NCBI GenBank assembly: GCA_017882555.1
Contig: JADGPH010000171.1
Coordinates: 1-13,792 of the forward strand
DNA: 13,792 nt
DNA from: Thermoleophilia bacterium
GTDB lineage: Bacteria > Actinomycetota > Thermoleophilia > Miltoncostaeales > Miltoncostaeaceae
Reading direction: 5' to 3'
A program made the position numbers and the translations under genes. Shown here piece by piece: positions 1-6,627 of the stretch (position 1 is its first letter; every line of letters starts with the position of its first letter). The notes beneath the pieces are model-generated. The model saw nothing but the letters and a program-made list of their open reading frames with translations, was not told the DNA's origin and did no database searches.

Positions 1-221
1 ACCGTCGCGATGGATGTCGTCAGATGCGTGGTGCGGTCCACGACCCGTGGGGGCGGGAGTGGTGCGAGCGGGCGGTGAGCCGGGCTCTGGTGCGAACCGG
101 ACGGCCAAAGATCTGTCGCGAGCAAGCCGACCACGCAGACGAGGGCAATGATCGCGAGCACCGTCGGCAGACGGCGTTTCCATGGAGGCGTGCGCGGCCG
201 GGAAGGGCGAGTCGTGCTCAT
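1..221 (-). CDS. Membrane-anchored or secreted protein, N-terminal part only (runs off the left edge)
   Basis: The minus strand is open from an ATG at 221-219 to the edge of the window, giving 73 complete codons. The protein starts with a basic segment (KRR at about residues 15-17). A hydrophobic stretch at about residues 19-36 follows (core TVLAIIALVCVVGLLA), then a Pro/His/Ser-rich linker of the kind found just outside the membrane. This is the layout of a signal anchor or uncleaved signal peptide, so the missing part is probably extracytoplasmic. The start lies 16 nt after the methyltransferase stop on the same strand, so the two may be co-transcribed. No strong ribosome binding site is visible. 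The visible part carries no catalytic domain, so no function is assigned; a cell-wall enzyme or lipoprotein-like protein is possible. Confidence 0.6.
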   Translation of the reverse strand, partial: MSTTRPSRPRTPPWKRRLPTVLAIIALVCVVGLLATDLWPSGSHQSPAHRPLAPLPPPRVVDRTTHLTTSIAT

Positions 222-237
222 GTCAGCGGGGCCGCGC

Positions 238-906
238 CTACGGCCGGCGTGCGGTGACCAGGCCGCTCTCGTTGGTGAGCTCGAACGTCTTGATATCGGT
301 GAGTCCCGCCTGTTCAAGCATCTCAGCCCAGGCCTGAGGCCGCTCCGGATGTTCCCAGCTGCCAGTCGCGACGCGACCGGCGTTGCGCAGGATGCGCACG
401 ATGCCGGCGGGTCCCCGACGGGCCATGAGGCGCATCTTGTCGAGGATGATGCGACGGTCCCGACCCCGTACCGACAGGGCAAACATCATGTCGCAGATCA
501 CGACTCGGCCATTTGGCGCCAGAACGCGGTGAAGCTCGCGCAGCGCCATGAGCTTTCCGTCATGGTCCAGATGGTGGTAGGCGTAGTTGGACACCGCCAA
601 CGTCCGCGACCCAGCGGGCAGCCGCAGGTCGCGCAGGTCGGCGACCGTGCCATCGATGTTGTCGATGCCGTCGTCTCGACTGATCTCGAGGAGCCGATCA
701 ACCATGGCGGGCGCAGCATCGATGGCCATGACGTTCGCCACGAGCGGGGCAATCCGGAACGTCAGCAGGCCGGTGCCCGCGCCGAGGTCCACGACCTGGT
801 CATCGGGCTGAGGGTCGGCGGCTTCCAGGACCCGATCGGCCAGGCGCTGGAACGCCGGGCTGGCAGCGACCTGTTCCCACTCGGTGACCCGTTCGTTCCA
901 TTCCAT
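238..906 (-). CDS. Class I SAM-dependent methyltransferase (UbiE/Methyltransf_11-like), substrate unknown
   Basis: This is a 222-residue protein if started at the ATG at 906-904. The same frame is open for another 49 codons upstream, but that stretch is Cys/Arg/Ser-rich and does not look like a methyltransferase N-terminus. Motif I, VVDLGAGTG, is at residues 38-46 and is the SAM-binding glycine loop. The acidic residue at the end of the second strand is D63 (AIDAAPAMVD). The post-motif SNYAYHHLD at 106-114 resembles the family's 'hhl.d' signature, and the later strand has GRVVICDMMF. These show a complete Rossmann-type methyltransferase of normal length. The acceptor cannot be read from sequence; small-molecule, quinone-like or antibiotic substrates are all possible. 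Upstream there is only a weak purine-rich AAGAAAG as ribosome binding site. It is transcribed divergently from pyrG. Confidence 0.85.
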   Translation of the reverse strand: MEWNERVTEWEQVAASPAFQRLADRVLEAADPQPDDQVVDLGAGTGLLTFRIAPLVANVMAIDAAPAMVDRLLEISRDDGIDNIDGTVADLRDLRLPAGSRTLAVSNYAYHHLDHDGKLMALRELHRVLAPNGRVVICDMMFALSVRGRDRRIILDKMRLMARRGPAGIVRILRNAGRVATGSWEHPERPQAWAEMLEQAGLTDIKTFELTNESGLVTARRP

Positions 907-972
907 ATGGCTGCGTCTTTCTTGGATTCGTCGACGCCGCGCGTCATCGGGTGCGTCGTGAACGCTGAAAGA

Positions 973-987
973 TCCTGCTGAGCAGGA
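973..987. promoter_or_regulatory. 15-bp perfect palindrome, possible operator or small RNA hairpin
   Basis: TCCTGCT-G-AGCAGGA is an inverted repeat with 7-bp arms around one central base. It lies in the divergent intergenic region, 67 bp upstream of the methyltransferase start and about 200 bp upstream of pyrG. A dimeric repressor binding here is one explanation. As RNA it could form a 5-bp stem with a CTGAG loop, covering part of the AGGAGGA at 984-990. The symmetry is seen directly; the role is inferred. Confidence 0.35.
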
Positions 988-993
988 GGAATA

Positions 994-1170
994 GTGACAC
1001 AGCGGGACGACAAACCATCGGCCTGCCGTTTCGGTACAACCGGCATGCGTCAAAAGCTGGCTGCGGAGCCGCTGTACGGATTTCTGAAAAATTGCCGAAT
1101 AGCAGGTGTTTACCGATACCGGTGCATCTCGCGCTGGCCGAGTCCTGGTGTATTGTCCATCGAGGATTGA
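994..1170 (+). CDS. Doubtful 58-codon leader ORF upstream of pyrG
   Basis: A GTG at 994 is preceded by a near-perfect Shine-Dalgarno, AGGAGGA at 984-990, and opens a 58-codon frame. It stops with TGA at 1168-1170, 17 nt before the pyrG start codon and just before pyrG's own Shine-Dalgarno. The predicted peptide (starts VTQRDDKPSA, ends VLSIED) resembles no family I know. Its third codon positions are clearly less GC-biased than those of neighbouring genes, which argues against long-term coding. It could be a leader peptide coupled to pyrG, or simply chance. Low confidence. Confidence 0.2.
   Translation: MTQRDDKPSACRFGTTGMRQKLAAEPLYGFLKNCRIAGVYRYRCISRWPSPGVLSIED
1151..1156 (+). promoter_or_regulatory. 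Weak candidate -10 element for the pyrG operon
   Basis: TATTGT is the best -10-like hexamer shortly before pyrG (4 of 6 bases match TATAAT). No convincing -35 lies 16-18 bp upstream. The more AT-rich stretch at about 1080-1105 could hold an alternative promoter. Only the position and base match support this. Confidence 0.25.
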
Positions 1171-1176
1171 TTGACT

Positions 1177-1183
1177 GAGGAGA
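1177..1183 (+). promoter_or_regulatory. Ribosome binding site of pyrG (fixes the GTG start)
   Basis: GAGGAGA is followed 4-5 nt later by the GTG at 1188. It is one of the clearest Shine-Dalgarno sequences in the window and supports GTG 1188 as the pyrG start, with the protein beginning SDHPVKYVFVTGG. Confidence 0.7.
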
Positions 1184-1187
1184 TCTC

Positions 1188-2861
1188 GTGAGCGACCACC
1201 CCGTCAAGTACGTGTTCGTTACCGGGGGAGTGGTGTCCGGCCTTGGCAAAGGCATCACGGCAGCGTCGCTGGGCACGCTTCTCAAGGCTCGTGGCTGGAA
1301 GATCTTCTTCCAGAAGTGCGACCCCTACATCAATGTCGACCCCGGCACGATGAGCCCGTACCAGCATGGCGAAGTGTTCGTGACCGAAGATGGCGCCGAA
1401 ACGGATCTGGATCTCGGCCACTACGAACGATTTACCGACGAGAGTCTCACCCGCGTCTCCAACACCACGACCGGGGCCGTGTATGACGCGGTGATCAAGC
1501 GCGAGCGCCGTGGCGACTTCGACGGTGCGACGGTGCAGGTCGTGCCCCACGTGACCAATGAGATCAAGCGGCGGATTCGGCTGGCAGGTGAGAGTTCCGC
1601 GGCGGAAGTCGTGATTGTCGAGATTGGCGGTACGGTCGGCGACATCGAGTCGTTGCCGTTCTTGGAAGCCATTCGCCAGCTCCGCAACGACGTGGGACGC
1701 GAGAACGTCGCGTTTGTCCACGTGACCCTTGTTCCATTCCTTGAGGCCAGTGGCGAGCTCAAGACCAAGGCGACCCAGCACTCGGTCAATGAGCTGCGCA
1801 GAATTGGTATCGAGCCCGACGTGCTCGTGTTGCGGTCGAACCACACGATCACCGACGACCTCAAGCGCAAAATCGCGCTGCATGCCGGCATTCCCACGAC
1901 GGCCGTGATTTCTGCGGCGGACGCGCCGGACATCTACATGGTCCCGTTGGGCATGGAAGCCGAGGGGTTCGATCGGGCCGTCTGCGAGCGCCTCGGCCTG
2001 CCGATGCGTCCGGCGGACCTCGGCCCGTGGACGGAGCTCGTCGACCGGATCGACCATTGCGAGGGTGTCGTACGGATTGCCCTCGTGGGCAAGTACGTGC
2101 AGCTCCGTGACGCCTACCTGTCGGTGGCAGAAGCCCTAAAGCATGCGGCCATATTCCACGGGGTCGAGGTGGAGATCCATTGGGTCGACTCCGACCAGGC
2201 GGATCTCGACGACGTGCTCGCGCACGTCGACGGAATCCTGGTGCCGGGCGGATTTGGTCAACGGGGCATCGAGGGCAAGATCTTCGCGGCGCGATACGCC
2301 CGTGAGCGCCTGGTTCCGTATCTGGGGATCTGTTTGGGGATGCAGGTTGCCGTGATCGAGTACGCACGCAACGTGTGCGGTATGGATCGGGCCAATAGCT
2401 CTGAGTTTGATCCGGACACCCCATATCCGGTGATCGACCTGCTGCCCGAGCAGCGCGAGATCGATGAGCGGGGCGGAACCATGCGACTCGGGGCCGATCC
2501 GGTCGCGCTGATCTCGGGGACGCGGGTTGCGACGAGCTACGCCGACACCGTGATCTACGAACGTCACCGCCATCGCTACGAGGTCAATCCTGCCTTGCGG
2601 CCGGCGATTGAAGAGGCTGGACTGGTGGTCGCGGGCACCTCGCCCGATGGGCGTTTGGTGGAGTGCATCGAGATTCGTGAACACCCGTGGTTCTGCGCGT
2701 CGCAGTTTCACCCGGAGTTCAAGAGTCGCCCGACGCGGCCCCAACCGTTGTTTCGGGACTTCGTCGGAGCGGCACTGGTCCGCGCAAACGCGCAGCGGGG
2801 GCCCGTCGGCAGGATCACAGATGAGGTCAACGATCCATCGGTGTCGGTGACCCAGGCGTGA
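1188..2861 (+). CDS. pyrG: CTP synthase (glutamine-hydrolysing)
   Basis: CTP synthase makes CTP from UTP, ATP and glutamine (or ammonia), the last step of pyrimidine nucleotide synthesis, in the cytoplasm. The 557-residue length is normal. The N-terminal amidoligase domain (about 1-275) has the P-loop GGVVSGLGKG at 13-22, DPYINVDPGTM at 45-55 and DGAETDLDLGHYERF from 68. The C-terminal class I glutaminase domain (about 295-535) has the nucleophile C382 in GICLGMQ, and H508 and E510 in SQFHPEF complete the triad. All key residues are present. The start is GTG, with GAGGAG just upstream. The stop overlaps the next gene's GTG by 4 nt (GTGA), implying translational coupling. No Bacillus-type G-tract attenuator was seen in the leader. 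Confidence 0.98.
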   Translation: MSDHPVKYVFVTGGVVSGLGKGITAASLGTLLKARGWKIFFQKCDPYINVDPGTMSPYQHGEVFVTEDGAETDLDLGHYERFTDESLTRVSNTTTGAVYDAVIKRERRGDFDGATVQVVPHVTNEIKRRIRLAGESSAAEVVIVEIGGTVGDIESLPFLEAIRQLRNDVGRENVAFVHVTLVPFLEASGELKTKATQHSVNELRRIGIEPDVLVLRSNHTITDDLKRKIALHAGIPTTAVISAADAPDIYMVPLGMEAEGFDRAVCERLGLPMRPADLGPWTELVDRIDHCEGVVRIALVGKYVQLRDAYLSVAEALKHAAIFHGVEVEIHWVDSDQADLDDVLAHVDGILVPGGFGQRGIEGKIFAARYARERLVPYLGICLGMQVAVIEYARNVCGMDRANSSEFDPDTPYPVIDLLPEQREIDERGGTMRLGADPVALISGTRVATSYADTVIYERHRHRYEVNPALRPAIEEAGLVVAGTSPDGRLVECIEIREHPWFCASQFHPEFKSRPTRPQPLFRDFVGAALVRANAQRGPVGRITDEVNDPSVSVTQA

Positions 2862-3991
2862 GCACCCTGCGTGCTGGACTGCCTGAGGTAGCCCAGTTGA
2901 TGGTCGAACTGTGTGAGATCCCGTCGCCGTCGTATCACGAAGGGCCCATCGCCGCGCGTATCCGCCAGGAGTTGGGTGCGCTGGGCTGCGAGGTCACCGA
3001 GGATGCCGCCGCTGCGACACTCGGCGCGGGCTGCGGCAATATCCTCGGACGACTTGCGCCGACGACCCCGGGGATACCGGTGCTCTTGTGCGCGCACCTG
3101 GATACCGTGCCGGTCGCGCGGTCGATCGAAGTGGAACTCCGGGACGACGGCACGCTCGCGAATCGCCACGAGGCGATTCTCGGGGGCGACGACAAGGCGG
3201 CGATCGCGGCCATGCTTGTCGCCGTACGAGAGGTACGTCGTGAGCGGATTCCGCATGCGGGCATCGAGTTGCTGTTTACCCCGTGCGAAGAGGTCGGTTT
3301 GCTCGGAGCGGCCTGTTTTGACGTGGGCGTTCTGGCGGCCGAACTGGGATTCGTCTACGACCATTCCGGGCCGATCGGACAGATCGTGACCTCCGCACCG
3401 TGGCACAAGCGCATCACCGCGACCTTTGTTGGAACTGCGGCCCACGCGGGAATGCAGCCGGAAGCCGGCCACAGCGCGATCACTGCCGCCGCGGACGCCG
3501 TCGTCCGGATGCCGCTCGGGCGTATCGCCCCCGAGACCACGGCCAACGTGGGCGTCATCGCAGGGGGTGACGCGACCAATGTCGTCGCGCCTCGCTGCGC
3601 GATCGTCGCCGAGGCCCGCGGTCACAACCGGGTGCGCCTGGGCGAGCAGGTCACCGCCATGGTGGATGCGCTGACCGGGGCCGCCGTTGATGGTGGATGC
3701 GACCTGGAATGCCGCGTCGACACCCAGTACGCCGGCTATCGGTTGCGCGCGAGCGATCCCCAGGTGGTGTTGGCCGAGCGCGCCTTCGCACGGCTCGGGG
3801 TCACGCCGGTCCATGTCCCGGGCGGTGGTGGATCGGACGTGAATATGCTCTTGCGCAGTGGGTTCCCGGCCGTGAATCTCTGCAACGCGATGACCGAGGT
3901 CCACAGCCCCAGCGAGTCGATCGCGGTTACGGATCTGCTCGCGATGGTGGATGTGACGCGCGCCATTCTTGCCGAGGCGGTCGCCCGATGA
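2858..3991 (+). CDS. M20-family metallopeptidase, PepT/YqjE-like
   Basis: This 377-residue protein is a two-zinc exopeptidase-type enzyme, probably cytoplasmic since no signal peptide is present. The metal site is complete: H80 and D82 in AHLDTVP, bridging D111 in GGDDKAA, catalytic E144 and ligand E145 in CEEVGLLGA, D168 in YDHSG, and H349 in EVHSP. The segment at about 180-290, beginning TSAPWHKRITATF with AAHAG following, is the dimerisation (lid) domain. The GGDDKAA and CEEVG forms place it nearer peptidase T and Bacillus YqjE than ArgE or DapE, but the substrate (tripeptides or another acylated amine) cannot be fixed. Its GTG start overlaps the pyrG stop and its stop overlaps the next start by 4 nt, so it sits inside the operon. 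Confidence 0.9.
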   Translation: MSTLRAGLPEVAQLMVELCEIPSPSYHEGPIAARIRQELGALGCEVTEDAAAATLGAGCGNILGRLAPTTPGIPVLLCAHLDTVPVARSIEVELRDDGTLANRHEAILGGDDKAAIAAMLVAVREVRRERIPHAGIELLFTPCEEVGLLGAACFDVGVLAAELGFVYDHSGPIGQIVTSAPWHKRITATFVGTAAHAGMQPEAGHSAITAAADAVVRMPLGRIAPETTANVGVIAGGDATNVVAPRCAIVAEARGHNRVRLGEQVTAMVDALTGAAVDGGCDLECRVDTQYAGYRLRASDPQVVLAERAFARLGVTPVHVPGGGGSDVNMLLRSGFPAVNLCNAMTEVHSPSESIAVTDLLAMVDVTRAILAEAVAR

Positions 3992-4563
3992 CCGAGGGGC
4001 GGATCCTGCCCGGGGCCGACACCCAGCCGCCGGAGGGCCGCTTGCCAGGACCGATCTCCAGCGAGCAGATCTTTGACGGCCAGATCGTGCGATTGCGGAT
4101 CTCCGACTACCGGCGACCGAGCGGTGTCGTCGTGCGGCGGGAAGTACTTGATCACCTTGGGGCGGTGGTCATGGTGCCGATCGAAGAAGGTCACATCTTG
4201 ATGGTGCGCCAACCCCGCGACGCGGTTGAAGAGATCATGCTGGAGTTGCCTGCTGGCAAGCTCGATTTTCCCGGTGAGGATCCGAAGGCGGCGGCGATTC
4301 GGGAGCTTGCCGAAGAGGTCGGACGCGAGGCCGGCCAATGGACCTACCTCGGGGGCTTCTACACGGCGCCCGCCATGATCACGGAGTTCATTCACCTATT
4401 TGTGGTGTCGGACCTGCGGCCCAGCGACGTGCCACCGCTTCCCGAAGAAGAAATCGAGATTGTGCGGGTCCCGATCTCACAGCTGCCAACCGTGATCTCG
4501 CAGGTACGGGACGCAAAGACACTCATTGGGTTGCTGCACACCGCACGCGCCTTCGGCGTCTGA
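3988..4563 (+). CDS. nudF: Nudix hydrolase, ADP-ribose pyrophosphatase type
   Basis: This 191-residue protein probably hydrolyses ADP-ribose (or a related nucleoside diphosphate sugar) to AMP and ribose 5-phosphate. The Nudix box starts at G90 of LPAGKLDFPGED, with E97, R105-E106-L107, E109-E110 and G112. It reads G-x6-E-x7-REL-x-EE-x-G, one residue longer between G and E than the classical x5. The actinobacterial Rv1700-type ADP-ribose pyrophosphatases have the same spacing. The N-terminal strands (EQIFDGQIVRLRISDY, about 26-41) and the tail EEEIEIVRVP agree with the NudF subfamily. The ATG at 3988 makes an ATGA overlap with the preceding stop. An upstream extension in this frame is open but lies inside the peptidase gene and is not used. 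Confidence 0.88.
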   Translation: MTEGRILPGADTQPPEGRLPGPISSEQIFDGQIVRLRISDYRRPSGVVVRREVLDHLGAVVMVPIEEGHILMVRQPRDAVEEIMLELPAGKLDFPGEDPKAAAIRELAEEVGREAGQWTYLGGFYTAPAMITEFIHLFVVSDLRPSDVPPLPEEEIEIVRVPISQLPTVISQVRDAKTLIGLLHTARAFGV

Positions 4564-4591
4564 CGGTCGACCAGGCGATGGAGTTCGGTCG

Positions 4592-5383
4592 ATGATCGTC
4601 GTGCACGGCGGAGGGATGGTGCGCTTGGTGCGACAGCTCGATCACCAGGCCCAGTGCGGGGTCATGGCGCGCGCCTGGGGGAACGGCGCGTTTGCGCGAC
4701 CCGAGCCGTTTGGTCCGCTGATAGAGGTCGCCGAATGCCATGACGAGGGCTGGCGCGCCTGGGATGCGGCACCACAGGTTGACCTGGCCGGCACCGTCAC
4801 CAACTTTCCGGACCTTGATCGCGCGATCCACGCTCCCATGTACGCCGAGGGCATCATGATGGCGGTCGCGCGTGGACCGCGGGTGGGCCTGCTCGCCAGC
4901 ATGCATGGGCAAGGCCTGTACGAAAAGCGCATGGGACTCGACGGACCCTGTCCTGCCCGCGAGGGACGTCCCGCTGCGGAACGAGGCTTTCTTGACGACC
5001 AAGAGCGCCTGCAGGCAACCTTGCGTGCTCGGATCGGTGACGACCAGGCGCTGTCGCGGTGGGCCTGGGCGGGCTACCGGCTCCTGCAGGCCTGGGACGT
5101 GCTGTCCCTGTACGTGTGCTGGCATGGGCTTGGCCGCGGCGAACGGTGGGTCCTTCCCCGGGTTCCGACAGCGATTGGTGACGAGGGCATCGATCTGAAG
5201 CTGGACGCGCAGGACCAATCGACATGTGTCGTCCACCCGTGGCCGTTTGCGGTTGACCGGGTCGACCTGTCAGTTCCGGTGCGGCGCATCGTCGATCGGT
5301 CGTATCCCGATGATGACGCACTCCGCACGGCGATTGCCCACGCTCCGACGCAGCTGCTCGAGCTGGCCGCCGTACCACGATAG
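4592..5383 (+). CDS. DUF3891 family protein (His/Asp-rich, HD-like residue pattern)
   Basis: This 263-residue protein matches my recollection of DUF3891: an N-terminal MIV start, QLDH (H18), a WGN-FARPEP segment (30-39), HDEGWRAWDAAP (50-61), SMHGQGLY (103-110) and LLQAWDVLSLYVCW (164-177). H18, H50-D51, H105 and D169 are spaced like the metal ligands of HD-domain phosphohydrolases. That resemblance is my inference, and no biochemical role of the family is known to me. The ATG at 4592 has GGAG at 4580-4583, 8 nt upstream. The gap to nudF is only 28 nt on the same strand, so it probably belongs to the pyrG-M20-nudF operon. It has no signal peptide or membrane segment. Confidence 0.75.
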   Translation: MIVVHGGGMVRLVRQLDHQAQCGVMARAWGNGAFARPEPFGPLIEVAECHDEGWRAWDAAPQVDLAGTVTNFPDLDRAIHAPMYAEGIMMAVARGPRVGLLASMHGQGLYEKRMGLDGPCPAREGRPAAERGFLDDQERLQATLRARIGDDQALSRWAWAGYRLLQAWDVLSLYVCWHGLGRGERWVLPRVPTAIGDEGIDLKLDAQDQSTCVVHPWPFAVDRVDLSVPVRRIVDRSYPDDDALRTAIAHAPTQLLELAAVPR

Positions 5384-5400
5384 GCGTGCGGCCGCGCGAA

Positions 5401-6189
5401 TCAGGCGCCGGTCGTGCCGGCGCCGTCCGGACCGAGGCGCGATCGGTGGAGCTCGGCGCGCGCGCGCAGATTGGCATCCGCCGGTATCACCAGCGGGGTA
5501 CGAAGGTCACCCAGCATCACCGTGTCGTTCGGGGCCGTTGCGAGCCGCCACGCGGCATACGCACAGGCCATGGCATCGAGTTGGGCGGCATCGGCGATCG
5601 CCTGCCAGTCATCGGGGTCCGGAGCCGGCAGCCAGTCGCCGAGGTCGATCACCTGAGCCAGGATTGCGGCCGCCGGGCCCCGACCGGCTGGGATCGCCCG
5701 ACCAAGTCCCTTCGGACGATACCGCGGGGCGCGCACGCCGAGCCATGCGGCCCGATAGTCGGCCAGGTCCAGTGCCGCGTCCCCGAGCGGATGTTCCTGC
5801 TCCCAGACCAGTTCGCGGAGCACAAGGTCCGGGAGCGCTTCGACGACTCGGGATGCCCGCGCGAGCAGCCCGTCGCGGAGCTCGGTACCGCGGACCCCGC
5901 CATACAGTTGGGTCAGCCGTGCGGTGGAGTTCGGGAAGGTCGGAGCGTCCAGCCACGCCAACAGGTGTTCCGCCGGTCGCTGGCCGGTCGCGTTCGGTAC
6001 CACCAGGGGTGCGTCGATGGCAAGCACGTGGACCGCGTCGGGAATGGCGCCCAGAATCTCGTCGTCGGTGCCGGCGAATTCGAGCTGACACACCGCGCCC
6101 GATGCATCCACGACCGCCACACATGACGGACGCGGCGATGAAATGGCGCCGGTAACCGGCATGAGATGGATCCCGCAGGCGACGGTCAT
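5401..6189 (-). CDS. DUF429 family protein (RNase H-like fold, predicted nuclease)
   Basis: This 262-residue protein resembles DUF429: an opening strand (TVACGIHLMPV), the hallmark AIDAPL at 58-62 (D59), VVEALPD at 115-121 (E117) and a terminal QLDAMACAYAAW around D205. DUF429 proteins are predicted to share the RNase H/RuvC-type fold with clustered acidic residues; no substrate is established to my knowledge. The usual first acidic residue (GID) is replaced by GIH (H8). The chosen ATG at 6189 gives the expected first strand; ATG 6162 is an alternative. The frame is open far upstream, but that part overlaps a real gene on the other strand. It is convergent with DUF3891, with only 17 nt between the stops. 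Confidence 0.7.
   Translation of the reverse strand: MTVACGIHLMPVTGAISSPRPSCVAVVDASGAVCQLEFAGTDDEILGAIPDAVHVLAIDAPLVVPNATGQRPAEHLLAWLDAPTFPNSTARLTQLYGGVRGTELRDGLLARASRVVEALPDLVLRELVWEQEHPLGDAALDLADYRAAWLGVRAPRYRPKGLGRAIPAGRGPAAAILAQVIDLGDWLPAPDPDDWQAIADAAQLDAMACAYAAWRLATAPNDTVMLGDLRTPLVIPADANLRARAELHRSRLGPDGAGTTGA
5404..5424. terminator. GC-rich hairpin between convergent genes, possible terminator
   Basis: GGCGCCGG at 5404-5411 and CCGGCGCC at 5417-5424 form a perfect 8-bp stem with a TCGTG loop. It lies about 20 nt past the DUF3891 stop and inside the last codons of the opposing DUF429 gene. There is no T-tract on either strand, so it is not a classical intrinsic terminator, but its placement between convergent genes fits a transcript end. 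Part of it may simply reflect GC-rich coding. Confidence 0.3.
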
Positions 6190-6220
6190 GAGAAGGGACT
6201 TGGGCCTCGGTGGCCAAAAG

Positions 6221-6250
6221 TGGACGAACAAGCGATCCGGTGGGTAGATT
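6221..6250 (+). promoter_or_regulatory. Candidate promoter of the small membrane protein gene
   Basis: TGGACG at 6221-6226 and TAGATT at 6245-6250 are separated by 18 bp. Each matches the sigma-70 -35 and -10 consensus at 4 of 6 positions. They lie 39 bp before the GTG start at 6289, in the 99-bp divergent gap between the DUF429 gene and the membrane protein gene. This is a weak match in GC-rich DNA. Confidence 0.3.
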
Positions 6251-6288
6251 GGATCGATGGGGGAGCATCCACGGCGAGGGGCATGCAC

Positions 6289-6588
6289 GTGACGACACTT
6301 GTGATACTGGTGATTGCTGTCCTCGCACCGTGGGTTGTACACCTTGCGCCCCCACGACAGCGTCCCCTGGCGCTGGTGTGCTCGGTCGGCATTCTGCTGA
6401 TCATTGGCATCTTCGTGGCCAACCCGCTGGGTGCTTGGGCGTTCTGGCTGGGCCTGGTGATCGGTATCGGGAGCCTGGTATTCGCGTCGCGTCGTGGGAT
6501 GCATGTGCGCGTGGGGCGTTCGCGTCGTCGGAAGCGTGACGATCACGACCACTTCGACGACGAGCACGAGACGCTCCACGAGGGGTAG
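6289..6588 (+). CDS. Small three-helix membrane protein with a basic, then His/Asp-rich tail
   Basis: Started at the GTG at 6289, this is a 99-residue protein. GAGGGG at 6276-6281 sits 7 nt before that codon; the in-frame ATG at 6283 is too close to it, and the more distant ATG at 6166 would add a hydrophilic stretch that overlaps the opposing gene. Three hydrophobic helices are seen at about 2-20 (LVILVIAVLAPWVV), 27-46 (ALVCSVGILLIIGIFVA) and 48-67 (WAFWLGLVIGIGSLVF). The tail then has a basic cluster (RSRRRKR, 77-83), probably cytoplasmic by the positive-inside rule. It is followed by DDHDHFDDEHETLHEG, with four His among acidic residues, which could bind a metal or a partner. I recognise no family. 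Confidence 0.6.
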   Translation: MTTLVILVIAVLAPWVVHLAPPRQRPLALVCSVGILLIIGIFVANPLGAWAFWLGLVIGIGSLVFASRRGMHVRVGRSRRRKRDDHDHFDDEHETLHEG

Positions 6589-6627
6589 CGATTGGTGGGC
6601 GCGCGCAGAGGTCCAGACGAGGCCCAG

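Noticed and set aside
148..981. Long plus-strand frame opposite the methyltransferase
   Set aside because: Its translation is His/Arg/Gly-rich without motifs, while the opposite strand encodes a clear SAM-binding domain. It is an antisense shadow.
907..1053. 49-codon N-terminal extension of the methyltransferase
   Set aside because: The extension has no family similarity and its composition differs; ATG at 906 gives a normal-length protein.
6166..6288. Earlier ATG start for the small membrane protein
   Set aside because: It would add 41 hydrophilic residues and overlap the DUF429 coding start, whereas GAGGGG is ideally placed for the GTG at 6289.
6190..6579. 130-codon upstream extension of the DUF429 gene
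   Set aside because: It lies antisense to the small membrane protein gene and reads as low-complexity charged sequence; the family's first strand starts at about 6189.
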